From assembly GCF_000021925.1 (NCBI RefSeq), contig NC_011830.1, positions 3,445,001-3,509,000 on the forward strand: 64,000 nt of DNA. Reading direction: 5' to 3'. The notes beneath the pieces are model-generated. The model was not told the origin of the DNA, made no database searches, and saw nothing but the letters and a program-made list of their open reading frames with translations. The DNA comes from Desulfitobacterium hafniense DCB-2. Lineage in GTDB: Bacteria > Bacillota > Desulfitobacteriia > Desulfitobacteriales > Desulfitobacteriaceae. The translations under genes and the position numbers were made by a program. Below are positions 53,385 through 61,146 of the stretch, one piece after another (position 1 is the stretch's first letter; each line of letters begins with the position of its first letter).

Positions 53385-54230
53385 TTACAGCAGATCCCAG
53401 CTTTTCTTAATGTGGTCGACCAGGTTATTGGGATCAACATCGGTATGACATTGTTCACAGTCCATCATGCCCCGGGTATTTTCCAAAGAATGACCCTTAC
53501 CATGACAGATCATGCAGTCATCCACCACTTCATTCTTATAAACGGCTTTGAAATTCTTGCTGTGGAATTGATTTAACAGCTCCACAGTTTTAGCAGCTAC
53601 ATCTGCCGTCACGCGGGCGCAGCGCTCACTTCTGGCCTTGCTCTCAGCCTTGAGACCGCTGGCATCACACCACACGCTTACGGAAACGTGACAGAGAGGT
53701 GATTTGGCGACACTTTTTTCGATAGGCCCCTCATATTCCAAAGCCTTGCCTGCTTCCGGCATGAATTCAGGGAAAGGATGATCACAATACCAACCGAACA
53801 ATTCGCTGACCACCTTATCCGCATCACTCTTAGGCATGGTGTAGTTAATGGCCGTAGCCGCACCGATCAGGGCTCCGCACAGGGTACCCCAGCCTCCGCC
53901 GCCGGTACCGCCCCAGCCCAGAACCTGCGTAGGAACATGGGTGTAGGGATAACCGATCTTTTCTCTTAATTGACCGATAACCGCCTCAAAGGCACCATAA
54001 GAACATTTGGATTTACCATAGCCGGCATAGCCGTCCAGCTTGGCTTTTTCCGGGTCCAGCTGTACATAAGGGTAGGGAAAACTTGGTGGTGCGCAATGCT
54101 CCCCTTCCGGCAATTGGGCAGCCTCCGCCACTTGGGTATGAAAGATGCTTGTGCCAACAGCTAAAGCTCCCGCCGCCAGAATACCGGATTTTAAAAACTT
54201 TCTTCTTGACATATCTTTTTCTTCACTCAT
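53385..54230 (-). CDS. Tat-exported diheme cytochrome, split-Soret cytochrome c type
   Basis: The 281-residue protein has a twin-arginine signal (SRRKFLKSG at 8-16). The central C-GCAxxG-C-C-like region contains GWGTLCGALIGAATAINY. Two heme-c motifs, CMICH (239-243) and CEQCH (258-262), lie near the C-terminus. This is the outline of split-Soret cytochrome c of sulfate reducers. AGGGAGG lies before the ATG. It is the third gene after the hydrogenase subunits (126-base gap), so electron transfer to or from the hydrogenase outside the membrane is likely but inferred. Confidence 0.85.
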   Translation of the reverse strand: MSEEKDMSRRKFLKSGILAAGALAVGTSIFHTQVAEAAQLPEGEHCAPPSFPYPYVQLDPEKAKLDGYAGYGKSKCSYGAFEAVIGQLREKIGYPYTHVPTQVLGWGGTGGGGWGTLCGALIGAATAINYTMPKSDADKVVSELFGWYCDHPFPEFMPEAGKALEYEGPIEKSVAKSPLCHVSVSVWCDASGLKAESKARSERCARVTADVAAKTVELLNQFHSKNFKAVYKNEVVDDCMICHGKGHSLENTRGMMDCEQCHTDVDPNNLVDHIKKSWDLL

Positions 54231-54355
54231 TGAAACAGCCTCCCTTTCGTCACTATCCTACTTTGGATTTTCTCAAGCCCTGGACCCCTTTTCTAGTTCC
54301 GGAAACCATGTCACCTCCTCAGCACTCAGCTATGAGTTCGCTTCAATACGGGAAA

Positions 54356-55909
54356 TCAGATCTTTACTATCTTCTCCCCGTCTGCATCAATAAGGTGCAC
54401 CGCACAGGCCAGACAAGGGTCAAAAGAACGAATCACCCGGACCACATTGACAGGATTATCCGGATCAACAGGCACTCCTATCAAGGCCTGTTCAACAGGA
54501 CCTGGGATGTTCTTCTCATCACGAGGGGAAATATTCCAAGTGGTGGGAACCACCATCTGATAGTTGCTGATGACATGTTGATCGATCTTGAGCCAATGTC
54601 CCAAAGCTCCCCTTGGCGCCTCATTGAGAGCTGCTCCCTGACCCTGAGCAGGAGGATCCCAGTGCTTGGAATCATGAATATCAGGACGTACGGTCTTGCT
54701 TCCCAATAATGTCTCTAAGTCATCCAGCCAACGGTACATGGACTTGGTGATCAGCAGCGTTTCCTGGGCGCGGGCAAGGTGACGGGCAACCGCTCCAGGT
54801 TTAATTCCGTAGCGGCCCATCAAGTCCAGCAATCCTGAATGCTGCATAACCAGCATCCGGGCCAGCGGCCCTACTTCTGCAGTCTCTCCCTTATACCGGG
54901 GAGATTTAATAAAGGTATAGGCTCCTTTTTTATCAAAATCGATGACGGTTTCTCCCGCCCAAGGATGAGCAGGCTCCCCCTCTTTGTACCAGGCACTGGC
55001 TACGCTTTCCGTAATCCGGCTCATATCCAATGCTTCGACAACACCCGGAGCCTCGCTGCTGATAAAGCCCCCCTTGAATAATTTTTCTATACCGGAATCA
55101 TCCATAGGGAAACCGCCATAGGCTATATAACCGCCCGGACCCGCGCCGACTCCGGCTTTCCCCAGCTCCAACAGAGGACCTGTGCAAAAACTCACGACGT
55201 CGGGCACATAAGTCAGCTCGGCGAAGGACACGACTTCATTGAGCAGGGTTCTAAAGGCTTCCAGCTGTTCTTTCCGGGGGTAGATAGTCACTCCGCCTAC
55301 CACAATACTGGATTGATGGGGCTGTTTCCCTCCCAGAACAGCCGACATCTTCTTGGCTTTACCCTGAATCTTTAAGGCCTCCAAATAATGGGCGAGAGCG
55401 GTTGTGACAATTTCCGGATCCCTTACGGAATAACTGTCCGGTTGGTAGCGGGGGGTCAGAGGGGCGGTATCTCCCGCCGTCACCAAAGACATGATCTTAT
55501 TTTTAACAGCGAGAAGCTCCGCAACATTTCCTTGATAATGATTGACTGCCAAGACATCAAGATAATCAAGGGCCGACAAATGATAGAAATGCAAAGGATG
55601 ATCGTGGAGCCATAATGAGCCGGCGATAAGATTGCGAATAAGCTGAGCGGCACGGGGTACATTGGCTCCCTGGGCGTCTTCGATGGCCATGGCCGATGTC
55701 CAGCCGTGTGATGCCATACACACTCCGCAGACCCGTTCCGTAATATACACAGCATCGCGGGGGTCTCTGCCCTGGAGAATCTGCTCAATCCCCCGGAACA
55801 TGGTTCCCTGGGCCCAGGCATTGGTTACGACATTATTCTCAATCTCCACTTCAATGCGTAGGTGGCCCTCCACTCGTGTTACAGGGTCAATCACAATTCG
55901 CTTGGCCAT
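54356..55909 (-). CDS. [NiFe] hydrogenase large subunit (group 1, uptake type)
   Basis: The 517-residue catalytic subunit has the N-terminal Ni-ligand motif RVCGVCMASHG (C61 and C64) and the C-terminal DPCLACAVH (C499 and C502) followed by a 12-residue tail that a maturation endopeptidase would remove after the His. The length suits a periplasmic, Tat-coexported enzyme. AGGAGG lies before the ATG, which follows the small subunit gene at once. It oxidises H2 (or evolves it) at the Ni-Fe centre. No hyp or endopeptidase gene is nearby. Confidence 0.96.
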   Translation of the reverse strand: MAKRIVIDPVTRVEGHLRIEVEIENNVVTNAWAQGTMFRGIEQILQGRDPRDAVYITERVCGVCMASHGWTSAMAIEDAQGANVPRAAQLIRNLIAGSLWLHDHPLHFYHLSALDYLDVLAVNHYQGNVAELLAVKNKIMSLVTAGDTAPLTPRYQPDSYSVRDPEIVTTALAHYLEALKIQGKAKKMSAVLGGKQPHQSSIVVGGVTIYPRKEQLEAFRTLLNEVVSFAELTYVPDVVSFCTGPLLELGKAGVGAGPGGYIAYGGFPMDDSGIEKLFKGGFISSEAPGVVEALDMSRITESVASAWYKEGEPAHPWAGETVIDFDKKGAYTFIKSPRYKGETAEVGPLARMLVMQHSGLLDLMGRYGIKPGAVARHLARAQETLLITKSMYRWLDDLETLLGSKTVRPDIHDSKHWDPPAQGQGAALNEAPRGALGHWLKIDQHVISNYQMVVPTTWNISPRDEKNIPGPVEQALIGVPVDPDNPVNVVRVIRSFDPCLACAVHLIDADGEKIVKI

Positions 55910-56860
55910 CTATTTCACCTCCTTGGGGTTCACAAATAAGGGCGCGAAGCCGTCATAATACTCAGGCTGACTGCATCCCGCACAGGGCGATCCGGCATAG
56001 CCGCAGAAATTGGCTCCGCCATTCCACCAGGCATTAGCACAGTTCGTGTAAGTATCCTGCCCTTTGCAACCCTTGTGATAAAGGCACCAATCCAGAGTGT
56101 CCGGGTTATTCCAATCCTCCAGATACTCTCCTTTTTCGTAATGCCAGCGGCGATAACAGCTGTCATGTAAGGTGTAGCGATAATAAGCTTCCGGCCGGTT
56201 GAGTCCGTCCAGCTTAGGCAAAGCATTATGGCTCAGATAGTATAGAAGCAAACCCACCAGCCGATCCGGTTTGACCGGACAACTGGGGAGATTGACCACC
56301 TTAACTCCTTCGAGCACCTCCTGGGCGCCCGCTGCCCCGGTGAACCCGGCACGGGGAATCCCGCCGTAACAAGCACAGGAGCCCACAGCGATCACCGCTT
56401 CAGCCTTTTCCGCAGCTAGTTTGAATTGTTCTATAAAGGGCTTTCCTTCCACAAAGCAATACCGTGAATCCGCTGTGGGAATCGAGCCCTCCAGGACGAG
56501 TATGTAATGACCTTGGGCTATACAGTCTTCCAGGCTTTGAACAGCCTGCTCTCCTGAGGCTGCCATCAGGGTAGGATGGTAGCGTACCGAGAGAAGATCG
56601 AGAATAATCTCCTCCGGCCCCGGGTCAACCGAAGATAACAGAGATTCGCTGCACCCGGTGCAGCCTTGCCCTTGCATCCAGATCACCGGTTTTTTGGATA
56701 AATTTGCTTCAGCCGCCTCCGCTATTTGAGGCGCTAAGCTCAAATCGATCCCCAGGGCCGCGCATGTGAATGTGCACAGTTTCAAAAAGTCCCTTCTGGA
56801 TACCCCTCTTCTGGCGAGACGCTGATATCCGCTTTCCATAGGCTGATCATCTCGTTTCAC
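55910..56860 (-). CDS. [NiFe] hydrogenase small subunit (Tat-exported)
   Basis: The 316-residue protein has a twin-arginine signal (SRRDFLKLCTFTCAALG from residue 21) and the Fe-S cluster cysteines: GQGCTGC (proximal), GSCACYGGIP, and C-terminal ligands CYRRWHYEKG, CLYHKGCKGQDTYTNC and CGYAGSPCAGCSQP. GTG 56860 is used since GAGGTGAGG lies upstream; a GTG 9 bases earlier is possible but overlaps that site. It carries electrons from the large subunit. The Tat signal places the pair on the outer face. Confidence 0.94.
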   Translation of the reverse strand: MKRDDQPMESGYQRLARRGVSRRDFLKLCTFTCAALGIDLSLAPQIAEAAEANLSKKPVIWMQGQGCTGCSESLLSSVDPGPEEIILDLLSVRYHPTLMAASGEQAVQSLEDCIAQGHYILVLEGSIPTADSRYCFVEGKPFIEQFKLAAEKAEAVIAVGSCACYGGIPRAGFTGAAGAQEVLEGVKVVNLPSCPVKPDRLVGLLLYYLSHNALPKLDGLNRPEAYYRYTLHDSCYRRWHYEKGEYLEDWNNPDTLDWCLYHKGCKGQDTYTNCANAWWNGGANFCGYAGSPCAGCSQPEYYDGFAPLFVNPKEVK

Positions 56861-56884
56861 ATTCCTCACCTCATTGTAATTTTT

Positions 56885-56898
56885 TTAATTTATGTTAA
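56885..56898. promoter_or_regulatory. Dehalobox/FNR-like half-match upstream of the hydrogenase operon
   Basis: TTAATTTATGTTAA differs at one base from the CprK 'dehalobox' TTAAT-N4-ATTAA of Desulfitobacterium. It lies only 25 bases from the start codon, closer than an activator would sit. In the 385-bp gap 56861-57245 the sequence is very AT-rich and shows no gene. Confidence 0.2.
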
Positions 56899-57181
56899 AA
56901 TAACACGTCCAAAATAAAATTACTAAGTGAATGTTAAAACTTGTACTACTTATGTCTCACCAGGTTATTTCTATATTTTTAACGAGGAAAATTCAATATT
57001 CCATGTCATGTTAGATAATTCAGATAACTGATATCATGTTTATGTGAACACTTTATCAATTCCTATAATACATTCTTTTTATTACCAATTCTACTGTAAA
57101 GTGTTAATTTTTTGATTTATATTCTTAATCGTGCTATAAATATTTCGTATGATATCAACGAGATTACTAATAGAATAAGAT

Positions 57182-57242
57182 AACCCAACGGGGCCGGCCC
57201 TTCGCTTATTTGCATTTTTATTCGCCCCGTCGGCTATACTTT
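57182..57242 (-). terminator. Possible terminator after the DUF4363 gene
   Basis: GCCGACGGGGC pairs with GGCCCCGTTGG across an about 25-base AT-rich loop, read on the minus strand. The T-run is broken. Confidence 0.45.
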
Positions 57243-57245
57243 TTT

Positions 57246-57629
57246 TCAAAAAATGTTTTGAAGTGTAATCATTCCTTTATCGGCAATATGATCAACCAGC
57301 AGGCGCAAGGCGGACAGCTCTCCTAAACTTAAAACGGTCTCATTTTCCTTGATATATTGCTCCAGCCTTATTAAGCTGAGTTCGATTTCATCTATCTCCT
57401 GATGATCGAGCAATATGCTCCAGAATTTTTTGATCCCATTCCAGTCTTGGCTGAATTTCTCGATTTCCTGATTGGCATTGCTCCAGCTCTTGGCCCGTAT
57501 CTGTTCCTCCACATTGACTAATTTTTCGGTCAGGGTATAAGTGGACTCACTGATATAACTGTTCTGCCAATAGCCCCCCAGCACCAGAATAAGGATAATT
57601 ATGCCTGCTATAAGATACGTTCTCAGCAT
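57246..57629 (-). CDS. DUF4363 family membrane-anchored protein
   Basis: The 127-residue protein from ATG 57629 (GAGGGGG seven bases before) has one N-terminal helix and a helical extracytoplasmic domain with WSNANQEIEKFSQDWNGIKKFWSILLDHQEIDEIE. This family is regularly encoded next to DUF421 proteins in spore formers, as here. The function is unknown. The two genes are co-transcribed with a 26-base gap. Confidence 0.85.
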   Translation of the reverse strand: MLRTYLIAGIIILILVLGGYWQNSYISESTYTLTEKLVNVEEQIRAKSWSNANQEIEKFSQDWNGIKKFWSILLDHQEIDEIELSLIRLEQYIKENETVLSLGELSALRLLVDHIADKGMITLQNIF

Positions 57630-57655
57630 AGAATACCCCCTCATTTAATTTTGGC

Positions 57656-58354
57656 CTAAGCCTGTTGCTTTTTCTTAGTATATCGTTCTTTGCCCTGCAG
57701 ATATAAATGATCCGAGGAGTCCAGGCAGGCAAAGAGCACCTCTTCTATGCCTTTCAGCTGATGCTTTTTGACCTGCTTATCCAGCCATGCCCGATCTTTA
57801 CCCGACAGGGCAAAGGCACTTTCCTGCAGAATTCCATCCATAATAAACACAATCGGCAAGCCTTCGTAAGCCGGTTGCAGCTTCAAATCCTCTGGTGTAA
57901 CAGGGCGTTTGGAGGATTTGGGCAATACACTGATCTGCCCGTTGGTTTCAAGAATAGCAAACTCTACATCGGCAATATTGGGGATACTTCTCATTCTTAA
58001 TTCTTCCACTAAATCGGTTAAGGGCAGGCGATTGCGAACTAATTCATGCTCAACAATCCTTCCTCTTTCGATCAGGATCGAAGGAGTGCCATTGAGAATA
58101 TCCCGGGCCTTCTCGCTTTTTAACTCCAGATAAGACAGTGAGATACTCATTAAAACCAAAACCATCATGGGAATAATTCCTGAAATAAGAGGAATTCCCA
58201 CATCTTCGCTGGGGATAGCCGCTAAATCGGAGATCATAAGAATGACGACCAGCTCGAAGGGTTGCAGTTGGCCTATTTCACGTTTGCCCATAAGACGCAA
58301 AGCCGTAATCACGAAAAAATAAAGTATCAAAGTTCTTATGGCGGTTATTAACAT
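57656..58354 (-). CDS. DUF421 family membrane protein (YetF-like)
   Basis: This 232-residue protein has three N-terminal helices and a cytoplasmic alpha-beta domain. The family motif LRLMGKREIGQLQPFELVVILMISDLA is complete, with GTPSILIERGRIVEHELVRNRL further on. AAAGGAG lies 10 bases before the ATG. It forms an operon with the DUF4363 gene downstream. In Bacillus such proteins are linked to spore membranes, but the activity is unknown. Confidence 0.92.
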   Translation of the reverse strand: MLITAIRTLILYFFVITALRLMGKREIGQLQPFELVVILMISDLAAIPSEDVGIPLISGIIPMMVLVLMSISLSYLELKSEKARDILNGTPSILIERGRIVEHELVRNRLPLTDLVEELRMRSIPNIADVEFAILETNGQISVLPKSSKRPVTPEDLKLQPAYEGLPIVFIMDGILQESAFALSGKDRAWLDKQVKKHQLKGIEEVLFACLDSSDHLYLQGKERYTKKKQQA

Positions 58355-58536
58355 ACATCATGCAACTCCTTTCTGTGGTTTTGGGACGAAAAAGCATATG
58401 CCTGTGACATATGCCTGAATAGTCTTTCTCCATAGCCATCATTTTATTCCGCTTAAGAGCCTCTGGGGATTCATAGCAAGATTTGCTTTATCACTCTGTA
58501 TTAATACACAAATCCTTATCTTGTGTTATAATCAAT

Positions 58537-58646
58537 AGTATTCTGTAACACTTAGAACTCGCCTTGCCCGGCGAGGATTGACGGCAACCCAGTCATACGG
58601 AAATTTAACCGCCGGAAAGGTGAGGAATTAAGTGTTACAGAATACT
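58537..58646. repeat. 110-bp hairpin element with perfect 18-bp terminal inverted repeat
   Basis: AGTATTCTGTAACACTTA (58537-58554) and its exact complement (58629-58646) bound a 74-base interior. This contains CTCGCC/GGCGAG, then GGCAACC (58583-58589) and AAGGTG (58617-58622), which recall the SAM-I/SAM-IV riboswitch core but without its other conserved parts. It is 41 bases upstream of the UxaA-type operon. It may be a MITE-like repeat or a structured leader RNA. A 20-of-22 match to its left arm occurs at 34.8 kb. Confidence 0.6.
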
Positions 58647-58690
58647 AATGTTCTATCATAGAGAATCAAGTCAAGAATGGAGGAGCAGTG

Positions 58691-59002
58691 GTGAAAAAGC
58701 AAGCGGTTGTCATTTATGAAAAAGATAATGTGGCTACCTGTGTCGATCATATACCTGCCGGTACCACGATCTCGTTTTTCCGAGGAAGCCAAGCAGAATC
58801 ACTTACAGTGTGCCAGGATATCCCTTTGGGACATAAGGTTGCACTCATACCCATAGCCCAAAGCAGCCATGTTGTAAAATATGGGGAGAGCATTGGTGCC
58901 GCCACCATCGATATTCAACCCGGCCAGCATGTCCATGTCCATAACATGGAGTCACAACGGGGTCGAGGGGATTTAGATACCGATAAGGAGGGCTCAAGAT
59001 GA
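58691..59002 (+). CDS. UxaA-type hydro-lyase small subunit (SAF domain)
   Basis: The 103-residue SAF-domain protein corresponds to the N-terminal part of altronate/galactarate dehydratases (UxaA_N; also SuyA of sulfolactate sulfo-lyase). It has NVATCVDHIPAGTTISF and PLGHKVALIPIAQSSHVVKYGESIG. GTG 58691 with GGAGGAG is used; an adjacent GTG is three bases before. It overlaps the large subunit by 4 bases. The substrate is not determined; other sugar-acid genes are absent. Confidence 0.88.
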   Translation: MKKQAVVIYEKDNVATCVDHIPAGTTISFFRGSQAESLTVCQDIPLGHKVALIPIAQSSHVVKYGESIGAATIDIQPGQHVHVHNMESQRGRGDLDTDKEGSR

Positions 59003-60156
59003 ACCTATGGGGATTTCGGCGTCCTGACGGACTCTTTGGCATACGCAACCATCTTTTAATCCTTCCTACTTCAGTCTGTGCGACTACCGTTGCCGCTAAT
59101 ATAGCCGCTCAAGTCCCCGGTGCTGTCGCTATTGCCAACCAACACGGCTGCTGTCAGTTAGGTGCCGATTACGAGCAAACCTTACGGACTTTAATCGGCA
59201 TCGGGAGAAACCCCAATGTGGGAGCAGTCCTCGTTGTCGGTTTAGGTTGTGAAGGCATACCGATCCTGCACACTGCAGAAGAAATCGCCAAATCCGGGAA
59301 ACCGGTGCAATCTCTGATCATTCAGGAACATGGCGGCACTCTAAAAACCACCGCCCTGGGAGTCCAAGTCGCTGCTCAAATGGCCCGCACCCTTTCTATG
59401 CTGAAGAGGGAAGAGGCTCCCCTCAGTGAGCTGTCGCTGGGGGTTGAATGCGGCGGTTCTGATTTCACTTCAGGTTTAGCCGCCAATCCTGCCGCCGGCA
59501 CAGCTTCTGATCTGGTGGTCAAGGCCGGAGGCACGGCTATGTTATCCGAAACCACGGAATTCATCGGTGCGGAACATGTATTGGCCAAACGGGCCAAATC
59601 ACCGGAAGTCGCCGCCAAACTCCTGGGAATCGTCAAAGAAACGGAGCTGCGTGCCCGGCAGCTTCATGTGGATTTGCGGGATGGCCAGCCCACTCCCGGA
59701 AATATTGCCGGCGGCATCAGCTCCATCGAAGAAAAGTCTCTAGGCTGTATTTATAAAGCCGGTCACTCCACCATTCAGGATATTTTGGCCTATGGCGAAG
59801 CTCCCCAAGGCAAAGGCCTTTATGTTATGGATACTCCCGGTCAGGATGTGGAGTCCATGATCGGAATGCTTGCCGGCGGCATACAGATCATCGTATTCAC
59901 CACAGGACGGGGTACCCCCACCGGCTCACCTATCGCCCCGGTTATTAAAGTCACGGCCAATGCCGATACGTATCTGAACATGGCAGACAATATCGACCTC
60001 GATCTCTCTCCCATCCTATCCGGCGCAGAAACCATTGAAGATAGCGGCCGCCGGATTTTCAAGGAGATCATTGAAGTAGCCAATGGTAAATTAACCAAAT
60101 CAGAAAGCTTAGGTCACCAGGAATTCGGCATCTTCCGCATTGGGCCGACTTTTTAA
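58999..60156 (+). CDS. UxaA-type hydro-lyase large subunit (altronate/galactarate dehydratase C-domain)
   Basis: The 385-residue protein starts MNLWGFRRPDGLFGIRNHLLILPTSVCA. It shows the UxaA family cysteines and glycine-rich motifs: ANQHGCCQLGADYEQT, VVGLGCEGIPI, SLGVECGGSDFTSGLAANPAAG and a C-terminal IDLDLSPIL, consistent with an Fe-dependent hydro-lyase. With the small subunit it forms a split enzyme of the altronate dehydratase or SuyB type. No transporter or regulator is adjacent, so the physiological substrate is open. Confidence 0.9.
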   Translation: MNLWGFRRPDGLFGIRNHLLILPTSVCATTVAANIAAQVPGAVAIANQHGCCQLGADYEQTLRTLIGIGRNPNVGAVLVVGLGCEGIPILHTAEEIAKSGKPVQSLIIQEHGGTLKTTALGVQVAAQMARTLSMLKREEAPLSELSLGVECGGSDFTSGLAANPAAGTASDLVVKAGGTAMLSETTEFIGAEHVLAKRAKSPEVAAKLLGIVKETELRARQLHVDLRDGQPTPGNIAGGISSIEEKSLGCIYKAGHSTIQDILAYGEAPQGKGLYVMDTPGQDVESMIGMLAGGIQIIVFTTGRGTPTGSPIAPVIKVTANADTYLNMADNIDLDLSPILSGAETIEDSGRRIFKEIIEVANGKLTKSESLGHQEFGIFRIGPTF

Positions 60157-60187
60157 CGTGAAAAACAGAAAAACAGGGAGAAAAACA

Positions 60188-60238
60188 GGGACAGGTACCA
60201 TTATTCATACTGAATATGGTACCTGTCCCCTTTTTTCA
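60188..60238. terminator. REP-like palindromic terminator between the UxaA operon and htpX
   Basis: GGGACAGGTACCAT pairs exactly with ATGGTACCTGTCCC (inner ATTCA/TGAAT) and is followed by CTTTTTT. Upstream are two imperfect AAAAACAGGGA direct repeats (60165-60190). The GGGACAGGTACC palindrome resembles REP sequences mobilised by TnpA-REP enzymes, though no such gene is here. Confidence 0.75.
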
Positions 60239-60240
60239 CG

Positions 60241-61098
60241 TTAGCGGCGTTCCATAGTATAAAGCCGTTTCACCCTTTCTTCGATGGGTGGGTGGGTACT
60301 GAACAGATTTGCTACCCTGCGGGCGTTCAACGGATTGACGATAAACATATGACTTGCGGAGGGGTTAACATTCATCGGTATGGCTGCCGAACTTCTCTCT
60401 AATTTCTGGAGAGCATTGGCCAGACCAGAGGAGTTCCCCGCAATCTCCGCCCCCGTAGCATCGGCCAGATATTCCCGGGAGCGGGAAATTCCCATCTGAA
60501 CCAGCATGGCCGCAATGGGCCCCAGAATAATCAAGGGCAGGGCCGCCAGTCCGGAAGCTCCTTCTTCGTCATTTCCGCCTACCCCTCCGAACATCAGGGC
60601 CCACTGAGCCCAATGGGCCAGGGTCGTAATCACACCGGCCATGACTGCCGCCAGGGTACTGATGAGAATATCCCGATTCTTAATGTGAGCCATCTCGTGG
60701 GCTAATACCCCTTCCAGCTCTTCACGATTAAGCATTTGCATCAATCCCCGGGTTACAGCAATGGCTGCGTGATTAGGGTTGCGGCCGGTTGCAAAAGCAT
60801 TGGGCTGAGGTGACGGGGTCATATAAAGCCTGGGCATGGGCAGATTGGCGTTGTCTGCCAGCCTTTCCACCATAGCATAGAGCTCGGGGCTTTGTTCACG
60901 GCTGATGGGCTGGGCTTTCGTCATCGCCAGAGCCATCTTATCACTAAACCAATAGCTGCCAAAGTTCATCACCATGGCAAAGATAAAGGCGATCTGCATA
61001 CCGCCGGAGCCTCCTATAGCATTCCCGGCCAGAATCACAAGCACAGTTAATAAACTCATCAGAAAAACAGTCTTGAGCTGATTTCCGAATCCATTCAT
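60241..61098 (-). CDS. htpX: Zinc metalloprotease HtpX
   Basis: The 285-residue membrane M48 protease has two N-terminal helices, the zinc motif HEMAH in LEGVLAHEMAHIKNRDILIST near 145, two internal helices and a third ligand in EYLADATGAEIAG. It helps degrade misfolded membrane proteins. AAAGGAG lies nine bases before the ATG. It is 48 bases downstream of the CBS-domain membrane protein gene, so it may be the second gene of that unit. Confidence 0.95.
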   Translation of the reverse strand: MNGFGNQLKTVFLMSLLTVLVILAGNAIGGSGGMQIAFIFAMVMNFGSYWFSDKMALAMTKAQPISREQSPELYAMVERLADNANLPMPRLYMTPSPQPNAFATGRNPNHAAIAVTRGLMQMLNREELEGVLAHEMAHIKNRDILISTLAAVMAGVITTLAHWAQWALMFGGVGGNDEEGASGLAALPLIILGPIAAMLVQMGISRSREYLADATGAEIAGNSSGLANALQKLERSSAAIPMNVNPSASHMFIVNPLNARRVANLFSTHPPIEERVKRLYTMERR

Positions 61099-61146
61099 AT
61101 TTCAACAACTCCTTTCAAATCTACAAAAGCCAAGAGAATCGATCCT

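Noticed and set aside
54083..54709. 208-residue plus-strand frame
   Set aside because: It runs antisense across the cytochrome start, the gap and the end of the hydrogenase large subunit.
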